Positions 7,886 to 16,244 of a stretch of 64,000 bases of DNA are shown piece by piece; the stretch's first letter is position 1; each line of letters opens with the position of its first letter. The DNA comes from Aldehydirespirator sp965200005 (GTDB taxonomy: Bacteria; Actinomycetota; Acidimicrobiia; Acidimicrobiales; Aldehydirespiratoraceae): assembly GCA_965200005.1 (NCBI GenBank), contig OZ241331.1, positions 1,860,001-1,924,000 on the forward strand, given 5' to 3'. The translations under genes and the position numbers were made by a program. The notes beneath the pieces were generated by a model, which saw only the letters and a list, made by a program, of their open reading frames with translations, was not told the DNA's origin and did no database searches.

Positions 7886-9347
7886 GTGTTGTTGGGGTCG
7901 GTTAGGCGGATCGATGCGGAAGCCAGTGAGATGCTTGCGGGTTTGCATAGGGCACCGCTTGGTGATGTGCGATCGAGTCTTAGTGAGATGAAGTCAGCGC
8001 GAGCAAAGTGTGAGATGTATTGCGCTCAGGTTGCCCGGTTGGTTGCTCGTGTTGAGCGTCATGGTGATGATGGTGCTGGTGTTCTTGTTGAGACATCAGG
8101 AGTGTCACGACGCGAAGCGCGCCGGAACACGAAGACTGTTAAGCAACTTTCGGAGATGCCTCGGTTGCGTGAGGCAGTTTCGGTCTGGGCGGGTGAGTTT
8201 TCGTAACGCTGAACGGCTCACGAAGGCAGCTGGAGCGACTAGCAGTGCTGCTGTTGAGTCTGATATTGAATTGTTGGGTTTGGCTGCGTCGTTGACTGAT
8301 GATCAGTTTGTGCGGGTTGCTAAGCGTTGGAGTCGTGTTCATCAACCTGATCACGGTGAAGCTCTGCATGCCCGGTTGCGTCGCCGTCGGAGTTTGCGGT
8401 TCTTTGAGGATGATGACGGGATGACACATCTGCATGGTTGTTTTGATCCTGTGACGGGTGCGCGTATCGCTAACCGGATGCGTCAAGTGGCTAAACGCTC
8501 CTATAAGAGCGACAAGAAGGCTGCTGGGGCTAGTAGCTCCTTTGAGCGTCGTAGTTTTGATCAGTGCATGGCCGACGCCCTCGATGTGTTGACCACTGGT
8601 TCGGGTTCAGCTAGGAGTGCTTGCATGCCAACACCGGGCCGGCCCGCTGAGATCAGCGTTGTGGCGCATCTCAACGATGAGTCATCTGGTTTGGTGGCCG
8701 AAATAGTCGGTGGTGATCCACTGCCGCCTTCTGTGTTGGATGAGTTGATGTGCAACTCAACCCTGAAGGGATTGCTGTTTGGTTCGAAGGGTGTGCCATT
8801 GTGGCAGGGCTATTCGAAGCGCAGCGCGACGCCGGCTCAAATCAACGCGCTCACCGCGCGTGACCAAGGATGCATAGGGTGTGGCATCAACCCAGCGTTG
8901 TGTCAAGCTCATCATGTGATGCCCTGGAGCAAAGGCGGGAGTACTGATATCACCAACATGGTGCTCGTCTGCTGGAAGTGTCACAACAAAATCCATCACC
9001 ACAACTGGCAAATCATCCGCCAAGACGGCAAACCAGAATTGATCCCACCCAACGGCCCCAACTACGGGCCCGCCCGAGCAGAGCAACCAATAACCCAAAC
9101 ACCCCGGCACAACCACGGCATCCGACCCCCACCGAACCGATCGCAAGGCGAAGACCTCGAGCGCCTAACCAACCAAGCGACCGGCTCTAACTCTCCGAAC
9201 ATTAGATCAAAAAGACCCGCTCGGAAACACGCAAGTGCTGACAGTCAAGAAGTCGAAAATCTAAGTGGCGGTCGATCGATACACGGTCCGAGACTCGACG
9301 ACAGCCCACCGGCAAATAGGCCACTTGAGTTGCAACTGGGCCTGTGA
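7886..9347 (+). pseudogene. DUF222/HNH endonuclease gene, frameshifted
   Basis: DUF222-HNH proteins are common repeated genes in actinobacteria; their role is poorly known. The first frame, from about the GTG at 7886, reads RIDAEASEMLAGLHRAPL and SRREARRNTKTVKQLSEMP, then ends at a TAA at 8204-8206. The neighbouring frame picks up with GRVSFRNAERLTKAAGA and runs to 9347. Joining them near 8185-8196 gives a normal ~490-residue protein. The C-terminal HNH domain is intact: CIGCG, then CQAHHVMPWSKGG, then LVCWKCHNKIHHHNW, with two CxxC pairs for zinc and the HH...N...H catalytic set. The tail after ~390 is low-complexity. The 5' end is uncertain. The break could be a sequencing error. Confidence 0.65.
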
Positions 9348-9362
9348 AGCCACACTCTTTAG

Positions 9363-9593
9363 CTCTATGACGGGTACAAATGCACTCGCAGCATCAAGAA
9401 GACGAGCAGTGGATCAAAGGTCTCTGGGACTGATCGTGGGTATTTCCCTTTGGAAGACCTCGGTATGACCGTGGGCGTCGAGTTGGGCAACATCGGGTGG
9501 AGTTTCCGTAACGCGGTTTGGATTGTCTTGGATGGTCAGTGGCAGCGCGATAGAGAGTGGCAACAGCGAAGAGCAGCACAGGGCCGGGGTTAG
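9363..9593 (+). pseudogene. Open fragment of unknown gene, no start codon of its own
   Basis: Directly after a TAG at 9360-9362, a plus-strand frame stays open for 76 codons to a TAG at 9591-9593. It reads LYDGYKCTRSIKK, DRGYFPLEDLGMTVGVELGN and FRNAVWIVLDGQWQRD, a composition that looks protein-like rather than random. The first ATG (9466) would leave only 42 residues. It may be the tail of a decayed gene between the DUF222/HNH gene and the methyltransferase. I do not recognise the family, and it could be chance. Confidence 0.25.
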
Positions 9594-10273
9594 GTGGGGG
9601 TGAAGATTGCCACTTGGCCGTGTTGGTTTAGGTTGTCCTTGTCGACTTCGTGGTAGACCTCAACGAGGCGTACTTCTAGGTCGCGGATTTTGCCGTCGGC
9701 TGCGAACCGATCGAGCAACTTGCGGTAACCCCGCTTCTCGTAGTGAGCGGCGTTGATCCCGATCACGCAGCGGGCTCCGGGCTGTGCGACTCGGAGTAGT
9801 TCGGCCATCGACTCCTGGCCCACATGACCGTGCGTAAACATGCCGGTCGTGATGATTGCCGGATACGTGTTGTCGGGAATGTCAAGTGTGGCTGTGAGGT
9901 CAGCTTCAATCAGGTTTCGATAGGCAGGGGAGCCGTCCGGCGCTGTCTTCTTGCTGGCTTCGGCGAGCATCTCGGCCGAGATGTCAAGGCCGTCCACAAT
10001 CGTCACGCCTACAGCACGCAACCGTTCGCCTACAAGCCCCGTCCCACAGCCTGCATCTAGGACCGGCCCGGCCGGAGCATCGGCGGCTTCGCAGTAGATC
10101 TCGGCAGCCCGGTAGTGGTACAAGTAGCGGTTCGGAACCGTGAACCCACTCTCGTATGTGTCTGCCCAGGCTGCATACAACTCCCGGTTGTCATCCGGGC
10201 TCTGCACCGCATACGCACGCTGCAGAAGCTCCTGCAACTCCTCGCGGTTGTCGCTGCCTTCGTCAGTAGTCAC
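9590..10273 (-). CDS. Class I SAM-dependent methyltransferase
   Basis: At 227 residues it carries the class I Rossmann motif I VLDAGCGTG near 72, the acidic end of strand 2 in VDGLDISAEMLAEA, and IITTGMFTHGHVG around motif IV. The YAAWADTYESGF segment before motif I and the overall length resemble the Williams-Beuren region protein 27 type of small methyltransferase. The substrate cannot be inferred. It starts at an ATG and is divergent from the MazEF pair, with ~215 bases between. Its stop overlaps the end of the orphan fragment on the other strand. Confidence 0.8.
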   Translation of the reverse strand: MTTDEGSDNREELQELLQRAYAVQSPDDNRELYAAWADTYESGFTVPNRYLYHYRAAEIYCEAADAPAGPVLDAGCGTGLVGERLRAVGVTIVDGLDISAEMLAEASKKTAPDGSPAYRNLIEADLTATLDIPDNTYPAIITTGMFTHGHVGQESMAELLRVAQPGARCVIGINAAHYEKRGYRKLLDRFAADGKIRDLEVRLVEVYHEVDKDNLNQHGQVAIFTPT

Positions 10274-10488
10274 GACTTAGCTTGCATCCTCAGAGGCCCA
10301 GATCATCATCACCATGCATGAACACCGCACAATAGCCCACCCGACACCTGCCTCAGGAGCCCCCTTCACCCTCCACGCCGAAAGCCGCCCGCTTGGGCCG
10401 CCCATCCTTGACAAAGCGTCATCTCGTGTGGGGAGCCTCGCCTGTATCCGACAGAACCCATTCGCGCTACCGGGACAGCGGATCTGGT

Positions 10489-10503
10489 CATACCTGGTAT
10501 GAT
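10489..10503 (+). promoter_or_regulatory. Palindromic operator overlapping the -10 box of the MazEF-like pair
   Basis: CATACCTGGTATG (10489-10501) is a perfect 6-1-6 inverted repeat. It overlaps TATGAT (10498-10503), a near-consensus -10 box. The antitoxin ATG at 10512 is 8 bases further, so the transcript may be leaderless. Antitoxin or toxin-antitoxin complex binding here would give the usual autorepression. No strong -35 seen. Confidence 0.55.
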
Positions 10504-10511
10504 TGATGTTC

Positions 10512-10745
10512 ATGAAAGTAGCTGTCTCGATCCCGGATCCACTATTTGACCAAGCTGAGGCGTTGGTTCGGCAACGCCAGGTGACTAGGTCAGGTTTGTA
10601 TGCCGAGGCCCTTGAGTTGCTGTTACGAAGCCAGGATGATTCCAAGATCACTGAAAAGCTAAATGAAGTCTACCGAGAGATTGACTCGAGGGTCGACTCT
10701 CGGTTAGCGGCTGCCCAGGCTCACTCCGTGAGAGAAGAGTGGTAG
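10512..10745 (+). CDS. MazE-like / ribbon-helix-helix antitoxin
   Basis: Read from the ATG at 10512, the protein is 77 residues. It begins MKVAVSIPDPLFDQAEAL, the beta strand plus helix of a ribbon-helix-helix DNA-binding domain, followed by VTRSGLYAEALELLL. The C-terminal half is charged and probably binds the toxin. Upstream in-frame TTG (10503) and ATG (10506) are possible starts, but the conserved strand begins at 10512. Its last 7 bases overlap the toxin start, so the two are translationally coupled. It probably represses its own promoter at the adjacent palindrome. Confidence 0.75.
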   Translation: MKVAVSIPDPLFDQAEALVRQRQVTRSGLYAEALELLLRSQDDSKITEKLNEVYREIDSRVDSRLAAAQAHSVREEW

Positions 10746-11104
10746 ATCGGCTGAGAACTCCGGCGCGTGGCGAGATCTGGCTCGCGGACCTAGACACACC
10801 GGTTGGCTCCGGGCCTGGCTACCAACGGCCCGTCCTCGTAGTCTCCGTTGACGCCTTCAATCGCAGTGCGATCAGGACAGTGATTGTCGTAGCGATCACG
10901 TCCAACCTCAGGCTCGCTGTCGCGCCAGGCAATGTTGAACTGTCTAGACGCCAGTCGAGCCTCCGTCGTGACTCAGTCATCAACGTGTCACAAGTGCTGA
11001 CGATTGATAAGTCGCTGTTGGAGCGTCGGCTTGGGGGTGTGCGTGCTCAAGTCTTGCGCAGGATTGAGGCAGGGCTCAAGAGGTCGATGGGGCTTGATGG
11101 GTAG
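10739..11104 (+). CDS. mazF: MazF/PemK-type mRNA interferase toxin
   Basis: MazF toxins are small ribosome-independent endoribonucleases. The 121-residue product has the fold's landmarks: RGEIWLADLDTP near 10-21, YQRPVLVVSVDAFN (the RPxLVVS strand), and TVIVVAITSNLRLA with the conserved T-S pair. SLRRDSVINVSQVLTIDK follows, and the C-terminal helix is LRRIEAGLKRSMGL. The start is a GTG overlapping the antitoxin stop region by 7 bases. The open frame and full length suggest an active toxin, unlike the broken VapC-like gene earlier in the window. The cleavage sequence is unknown. Confidence 0.85.
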   Translation: MVDRLRTPARGEIWLADLDTPVGSGPGYQRPVLVVSVDAFNRSAIRTVIVVAITSNLRLAVAPGNVELSRRQSSLRRDSVINVSQVLTIDKSLLERRLGGVRAQVLRRIEAGLKRSMGLDG

Positions 11105-11143
11105 TGTCTGCGGGAGTGTTGAGCGACATATAGGGGATGCGCT

Positions 11144-11920
11144 GTGAGTCGGGTTTTGTGGATTAATCCGGTTGGAACGGATCTTTATGATGCGCCGATT
11201 GGCGAGGAACTGCGTAAGGAAGCGGGCCCGACGACTTTGGTTGATGTTTGCTCGCTGCCTGGGATAGGCCCGCAGCACCTGGAGTGGAATGCGCTTGAGG
11301 CCGTGGTGGCCGGGCCGACCATGGGGGTTATCCGGTGGGCCTCTGAGATCGAAGGCTATGACGCTGCGGTCATCGGCTGCTTCTATGACCCGTTCTTGCG
11401 GGGAGCTCGCGAACTAGCCGGTTCGATGGCCGTCACAGCACCGGCGGAAGCGTGTGTTCACATCGCAGCCACTATCGGAGAGCAGTTCTCCGTCCTTGTG
11501 GGACGTCGCAAGTGGATTCCCGAGATGCACGAAAACGTCGTCAAGTACGGATTCGGCGACCATCTCGCCTCGTTCCGAGTGCTTGACATGAGCGTGGAGG
11601 AGTTCCAGGCTGAGCCGAGCGAAACCCAGCAACGGATCCTGCTTGAGGCCGAGCGCGCCGTGGCGGACGACCGTGCCGATGCAGTCATCTTGGGCTGCAC
11701 AATCGAGTTCGGCTTCTACCGAGAAGTCCAGGAGAAAATCGGGGTTCCCGTCATCGACGCCATCACCGCCCCTCTCCGCTATGCCGAGTTCCTAGCCACG
11801 ATCGCAGCAGATCACGGCTGGAGCACCAGCCGCATCGGTGGCTACGACTCCGTGCCGGCCCGGGAACTCGAGTGGATCCCGACCGTCGAACCGACTGTCA
11901 ACCGCGATCCCCGTAGCTAA
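11144..11920 (+). CDS. Aspartate/glutamate/hydantoin racemase family protein
   Basis: This 258-residue protein of the Asp/Glu/hydantoin racemase superfamily has its two catalytic cysteines in expected places: AAVIGCFYDPFL (about Cys75) and DAVILGCTIEFGF (about Cys187). These residues act as the acid-base pair in cofactor-independent racemases. The N-terminus LWINPVGTDLYD is typical of HyuE-like members. The next gene is a DUF917 protein on the same strand 38 bases later; DUF917 genes often accompany hydantoinase-type genes. No hydantoinase is present here, so the substrate is open. The start is a GTG at 11144. Confidence 0.8.
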   Translation: MSRVLWINPVGTDLYDAPIGEELRKEAGPTTLVDVCSLPGIGPQHLEWNALEAVVAGPTMGVIRWASEIEGYDAAVIGCFYDPFLRGARELAGSMAVTAPAEACVHIAATIGEQFSVLVGRRKWIPEMHENVVKYGFGDHLASFRVLDMSVEEFQAEPSETQQRILLEAERAVADDRADAVILGCTIEFGFYREVQEKIGVPVIDAITAPLRYAEFLATIAADHGWSTSRIGGYDSVPARELEWIPTVEPTVNRDPRS

Positions 11921-11958
11921 AGAACGAGGCGAATAGTCGCCCTAACCGCGGAGCAGCC

Positions 11959-13044
11959 GTGAACATCCTGACAGCTGACGACATTGAGGTTCTCTGTCTG
12001 GGAGCCACGCTGCTTGGTAGCGGCGGTGGCGGCGATCCCTATGTGGCGAAGCTCTACGCCCGGCAGGCGCTAGAGCGTTACGGGCCCGTCAAGGTCGTCA
12101 GTGCCAGCGACCTTGATCCCGAAGCTCTGGTGCTGACCATCTCGGCCATCGGCGCCCCAACGGTGCTCCTCGAGAAAATCCCAGCAGGCACCGAGTTCGT
12201 GGCTGCTATCAGGGCCCTGGCTAACTACCTCGGCAAGGATCCGGCCGCACTCATGCCAATCGAGGTCGGAGGTCTCAACACCCTGATGCCGATTGCGACA
12301 GCGTCCGAGATGAGTCTACCGATCGTTGACGCCGACTCCATGCGGCGAGCCTTCCCACAGGTCGAGATGACGGTCTTCACGCTGGCCGGCTTGTCAGCCA
12401 CACCACTGGCGGTCGCCGACGAGAAGGGCAACCAATGCGTGTTCGAGACAGCCACCAATCAAATGGCGGAATCGTTGGCTCGAGCCGTGGTCATCAAGCT
12501 GGGGCTCGCCAACGCAATTAGCGACTATCCGCTGACGGCCGGCCAGGTCGCTGAACACGCCATCGGAGGCTCGCTCACGTATTGCACCACGGTTGGGCGT
12601 CAACTCGAGGCTGCAAGACGAGGCGAGAACGGAGCGTGGGAACGATTCTTGGCTGACTCCGGCGCCCGCGAGTTCTTCACCGGCAAAGTCGTTGATCTCA
12701 ACCGTCGAACCAGCGACGGTTTCGCCAAGTCGACAGTGATCCTCGAAGATCTGAATGGATCGGGCAGCACCATGCGGGTCGAGGCCCAGAACGAGAACCT
12801 GATTGCTGTGCTTGACGGCGAACCGGTGATTACCACCCCCAACCTCATCTGCCTGCTTGACCATGAGACGTACGACCCGATGACCACTGAGGCGGTCGCA
12901 TACGGCAACAGGCTGGTTGTGATCGCCATGCCCTGTGCACCCGAATGGCACGGGGACGGAGGACTCGATCTTGTCGGGCCCAGGGCGTTCGGATTCGATG
13001 TCGACTACGTTGACCTTCCCTCGCGTGGAGCCTGTCACGAGTAG
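11959..13044 (+). CDS. DUF917 family protein
   Basis: The 361-residue product opens with LTADDIEVLCLGATLLGSGG and then GGGDPY, the glycine-rich N-terminal signature of DUF917, a family related to hydantoinase/oxoprolinase-associated proteins. Other conserved stretches include PIEVGGLNTLMPIATA and the C-terminal LICLLDHETYDPMTTEAV. The biochemical role is not established; the family is commonly encoded with hydantoin, aspartate or purine utilisation genes. It starts at a GTG preceded by GGAG. It follows the racemase, which fits a shared operon for handling a cyclic amide or amino-acid derivative. That function is inference. Confidence 0.8.
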   Translation: MNILTADDIEVLCLGATLLGSGGGGDPYVAKLYARQALERYGPVKVVSASDLDPEALVLTISAIGAPTVLLEKIPAGTEFVAAIRALANYLGKDPAALMPIEVGGLNTLMPIATASEMSLPIVDADSMRRAFPQVEMTVFTLAGLSATPLAVADEKGNQCVFETATNQMAESLARAVVIKLGLANAISDYPLTAGQVAEHAIGGSLTYCTTVGRQLEAARRGENGAWERFLADSGAREFFTGKVVDLNRRTSDGFAKSTVILEDLNGSGSTMRVEAQNENLIAVLDGEPVITTPNLICLLDHETYDPMTTEAVAYGNRLVVIAMPCAPEWHGDGGLDLVGPRAFGFDVDYVDLPSRGACHE

Positions 13045-13053
13045 TAGCGCAGG

Positions 13054-13059
13054 TAGCCT
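13054..13059 (+). promoter_or_regulatory. Probable -10 box (TAGCCT) of hisS
   Basis: TAGCCT ends 8 bases before the GTG start of hisS and no ribosome-binding site lies between, suggesting a leaderless transcript. Confidence 0.4.
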
Positions 13060-13067
13060 CGGCGCTC

Positions 13068-14375
13068 GTGGCTCGGCCCCTGTTTCGTGCCCCGACAGGC
13101 ACTCGAGACATATTGGCGCCGGAGTCCCAGCGTCGGCGCCAACTCGTCGACGCGTTCGCTGACCTTTCATCACGAGCGGGCTTCGGGCTGCTTGAATCAC
13201 CCATCTTCGAAAACGTCGGAGTCTTCAAGCGCTTAGGTGAAGCAAGCGATGTGGTCACCAAAGAACTGTTTGAGTTCACCGACAAGTCCAAGAAGGCACG
13301 CCGCTTTGCCCTTCGTCCCGAGCTAACGGCAAGCGTGTGTCGCGCCTTTGTTGAGCATCGTCCCCCAGTGCCGTTCAAGATCTGGTATTGCGGGCCGCAG
13401 TTCCGGTATGAACGACCCCAGGCTGGTCGTTACCGTCAGTTCGAACAGGTTGGGGTAGAGACTCTCGGCACCGACGACCCGCACGCTGACATAGAAGTCA
13501 TCGCCCTTGCAGCCCGGTACTTCAAAGCGCTCGGTCTGCGACAGGTCGAGTTGTTGATCAACAGCCTTGGCGATGCACAGAGCCGTCCCCCATATATCGA
13601 AGCGCTGAGCGCCTTCCTTCAGCGCCGCTCGGCCGAGTTGTCTCAGTTGTCGCGCCACACACTGCAACGCAACCCGCTGCGTGTGCTCGACTCAAAGCGC
13701 CCCCAAGATCAGCCCGTAATCGCTGAGGCACCACTCATGGCCGACTTTCTCTCGGGCGAGTCAGCCGATCACTATCGCCGTGTCCTCGCTGGACTTGAGA
13801 GCCTTGGCATCGACTATCGGGTCTCGCCAAGGCTGGTTCGGGGCCTGGACTACTACACGAGAACCACCTTCGAGTTCGCAGCCCACTCCCTGGACGCTGC
13901 CCAGAACGCCGTCGGCGGGGGAGGGCGCTATGACAGGCTCGTGGCTGATCTCGGTGGGCCACCAACCCCTGGCATCGGGCTGGCCCTCGGGATCGATCGA
14001 ATCGCGCTGGCGTGTGACGCCGAAGGGGTACTCGGCCTCACGCCGGCGGGGGTGGATGTTTTTGTGGTGGATGTAACCGGCGGCCAGCATGCCACGATGC
14101 TCTGTGACGAACTTCGTCAGGCGGGCTTGACTGCTGAGCGTGCCTTTGATGGCAGGTCAATGAAAGCTCAGATGAAGCGCGCAAACCGCTGCGGTGCAAC
14201 CGCGGCCGCAATTGTCGGACCAGACGAGGTTGCCGCGGATCAGGTCACACTGCGTGACCTGAAACCAATGCAGTCGGCCAACTCCACAGCCGCCAAACCC
14301 ATGGCTCGTCAATGGCAGGTCGATCGGGCGTCGGTGGTCAGCGAAGTGTGCGACTGGCTGACGGCGAGGAGATGA
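13068..14375 (+). CDS. hisS: Histidyl-tRNA synthetase
   Basis: Charges tRNA-His in the cytoplasm. The 435-residue class II synthetase has PTGTRDI at residues 9-15, motif 2 from 107 (WYCGPQFRYERPQAGRYRQF), and the histidine-specific LVRGLDYYTRT at 257-267. GGGGRYD lies at 283-289 and motif 3, GIGLALGIDR, at about 303-312. A C-terminal anticodon-binding domain follows. The GTG at 13068 places PTGTRDI at the normal distance from the N-terminus. It overlaps the next gene's region (its TGA is at 14373-14375), so hisS and aspS are probably one operon. Confidence 0.95.
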   Translation: MARPLFRAPTGTRDILAPESQRRRQLVDAFADLSSRAGFGLLESPIFENVGVFKRLGEASDVVTKELFEFTDKSKKARRFALRPELTASVCRAFVEHRPPVPFKIWYCGPQFRYERPQAGRYRQFEQVGVETLGTDDPHADIEVIALAARYFKALGLRQVELLINSLGDAQSRPPYIEALSAFLQRRSAELSQLSRHTLQRNPLRVLDSKRPQDQPVIAEAPLMADFLSGESADHYRRVLAGLESLGIDYRVSPRLVRGLDYYTRTTFEFAAHSLDAAQNAVGGGGRYDRLVADLGGPPTPGIGLALGIDRIALACDAEGVLGLTPAGVDVFVVDVTGGQHATMLCDELRQAGLTAERAFDGRSMKAQMKRANRCGATAAAIVGPDEVAADQVTLRDLKPMQSANSTAAKPMARQWQVDRASVVSEVCDWLTARR

Positions 14376-14380
14376 AGGAC

Positions 14381-16210
14381 ATGGACGACGAGACCCCCGA
14401 AATAACTGTCAACCCCGTAGCAGCCACCCCAGACGTGGCTGCGACAACGATGCGCACCGATCTTTGCGGCCAACTCCGCTTGAGCGACGCGGGCCGCACA
14501 GTCACCGTGTGTGGGTGGGTCGATCGTCGACGCGAGCACAGCGAGCATCTGGCGTTCCTAGACGTTCGCGACTACACGGGTGTCGTTCAATGTGTTGTCG
14601 ACGGTGCCCGTGAACTGCGCCCTGAGTTTGTCGTGCGGGTCACAGGCACGGTGACGGTCCGTCCAGAAGGAACCGCCAACCCGGCAATCAGTACGGGTGA
14701 GATTGATTTGACCGATTGCAACGTCGAGGTCTTGTCAGCGGCAGCGGCCAGGCCATTCCCTCTCGACGAGCGTCAGGAAACCGATGAGACGCTGCGTTTG
14801 CGGCACCGGTACTTCGACCTCCGCAAACCTCGCATGCAGCGCAACCTGCGTGCACGCGCAGTCGTCAATCGGGCGATCCGGCGAGCCATGGACGACCAGG
14901 GCTTCATTGAGGTCGAAACTCCGATGTTGATCGCCTCCACACCTGAAGGCGCCCGTGACTTCGTAGTCCCGTCTCGCAAGGAGCCCGGATCGTTCTATGC
15001 GCTGCCTCAGAGTCCCCAGATCTTCAAACAGCTAACCATGGTCGGCGGCGTCGACCGCTACTATCAGATAGCGCGCTGCCTGCGTGATGAAGACCTGCGC
15101 GCTGACCGCCAATTCGAGTTCTCACAACTTGATGTTGAGGCCTCGTTCGTGCGCCGCGACGACATCTTGGGTTTTGTGTCCAGAGCAGTTGCGGAAGCCA
15201 CCGAAGCAGTCACCGGCCGCCGCAGCCGCGATATCGAATTCGCGCAGATGACGTGGCAGGACGCCATGGAGCGGTACGGCTCCGACAAGCCCGACACCCG
15301 CTTCGGCATGGAGCTAGTCGAACTCACGCCAATCTTCACCAAGACCAGGGCCAGGGTGTTTCAAGCACCCTGCGTGAAGGGCATCTGCCTGCGTGGCGGG
15401 GCGCGCAACCTGCGCCGTAACCGCATCGATGATCTGGTCAAGACATGCCAGCGCTGGGGAGCCAAGGGCCTCGCCTGGATGCGTGTTGTGGCAACCGCGG
15501 CCGGCGGGCTGGCGCTTGAGGCAGGTGTCGCAAAGTTCTTAAAGAAGACCGAAGCCAAACGTGTCATAGCGGAACTCGATGCCCAAGAGGGTGACATGGT
15601 CTTCCTCGTGGCCGACGAGCGCCACCTCGTCAGGCACGTCCTCGGGCTGTTGCGACTTGAACTAGGGCGGCCGCCGGTTAACGATGGCAATTTCAACTTT
15701 GTTTGGGTGCTTGACTTCCCGCTATTCGAGGCGCTCAACGCGGCCGGTGAGCCGATCCCCTCACATCACCCGTTCACCATGCCCCACGACAGCGATCTGG
15801 CAGCAGTCATGTCAACAGAAGGGCCACCAAGCGGTGAGTCCCTGCTTGACATCCGCAGCCAGGCTTATGACCTGGTGCTTAACGGCTGGGAGCTCGGTTC
15901 TGGAAGCGTGCGGATCCATAGACGTAAGATTCAGCAACGCATCTTTGAGATCCTTGGTATCAGCGCCGACCAAGCACAACAGCGATTCGGGTTCCTGCTT
16001 GATGCGTTCCGTTACGGAGCACCTCCGCATGCGGGCTTCGCTGTGGGGCTCGACCGGCTGGCGGCGCTGCTTGTTGGTGAAGAGAACATCCGTGAGGTCA
16101 TCGCATTCCCCAAGACGCAATCCGGTGCTGATCCTCTCACAGGCGCACCTAGCGCCATCGCCGACAAGCACCTGAGAGAGTTGGGACTGGGCGTGCTGCC
16201 ACCCGCATAA
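14381..16210 (+). CDS. aspS: Aspartyl-tRNA synthetase, bacterial type
   Basis: From the ATG at 14381 the protein is 609 residues. It has an N-terminal OB fold (MRTDLCGQL, VTVCGWVDRRREH), class II motif 1 in VVNRAIRRAMDDQGFIEVET and motif 2 in YQIARCLRDEDLRADRQFEF. An inserted GAD-type domain (~280-415) and the C-terminal VGLDRLAALL and SGADPLTGAPS follow. The start is chosen because GAGGAG lies 9 bases upstream; an ATG at 14372 overlaps the hisS stop, and an ATG at 14450 matches the usual MRT start, so the first ~23 residues are uncertain. Whether it also charges tRNA-Asn cannot be told. The hisS-aspS order suggests co-expression. Confidence 0.95.
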   Translation: MDDETPEITVNPVAATPDVAATTMRTDLCGQLRLSDAGRTVTVCGWVDRRREHSEHLAFLDVRDYTGVVQCVVDGARELRPEFVVRVTGTVTVRPEGTANPAISTGEIDLTDCNVEVLSAAAARPFPLDERQETDETLRLRHRYFDLRKPRMQRNLRARAVVNRAIRRAMDDQGFIEVETPMLIASTPEGARDFVVPSRKEPGSFYALPQSPQIFKQLTMVGGVDRYYQIARCLRDEDLRADRQFEFSQLDVEASFVRRDDILGFVSRAVAEATEAVTGRRSRDIEFAQMTWQDAMERYGSDKPDTRFGMELVELTPIFTKTRARVFQAPCVKGICLRGGARNLRRNRIDDLVKTCQRWGAKGLAWMRVVATAAGGLALEAGVAKFLKKTEAKRVIAELDAQEGDMVFLVADERHLVRHVLGLLRLELGRPPVNDGNFNFVWVLDFPLFEALNAAGEPIPSHHPFTMPHDSDLAAVMSTEGPPSGESLLDIRSQAYDLVLNGWELGSGSVRIHRRKIQQRIFEILGISADQAQQRFGFLLDAFRYGAPPHAGFAVGLDRLAALLVGEENIREVIAFPKTQSGADPLTGAPSAIADKHLRELGLGVLPPA

Positions 16211-16230
16211 CCCGCATAACTAGGCACACC

Positions 16231-16236
16231 TAAGGT
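16231..16236 (+). promoter_or_regulatory. Possible -10 box (TAAGGT) of rarA
   Basis: TAAGGT ends 8 bases before the ATG at 16245, with no Shine-Dalgarno between. It fits the leaderless pattern but is weak alone. Confidence 0.3.
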
Positions 16237-16244
16237 GCCCGACG

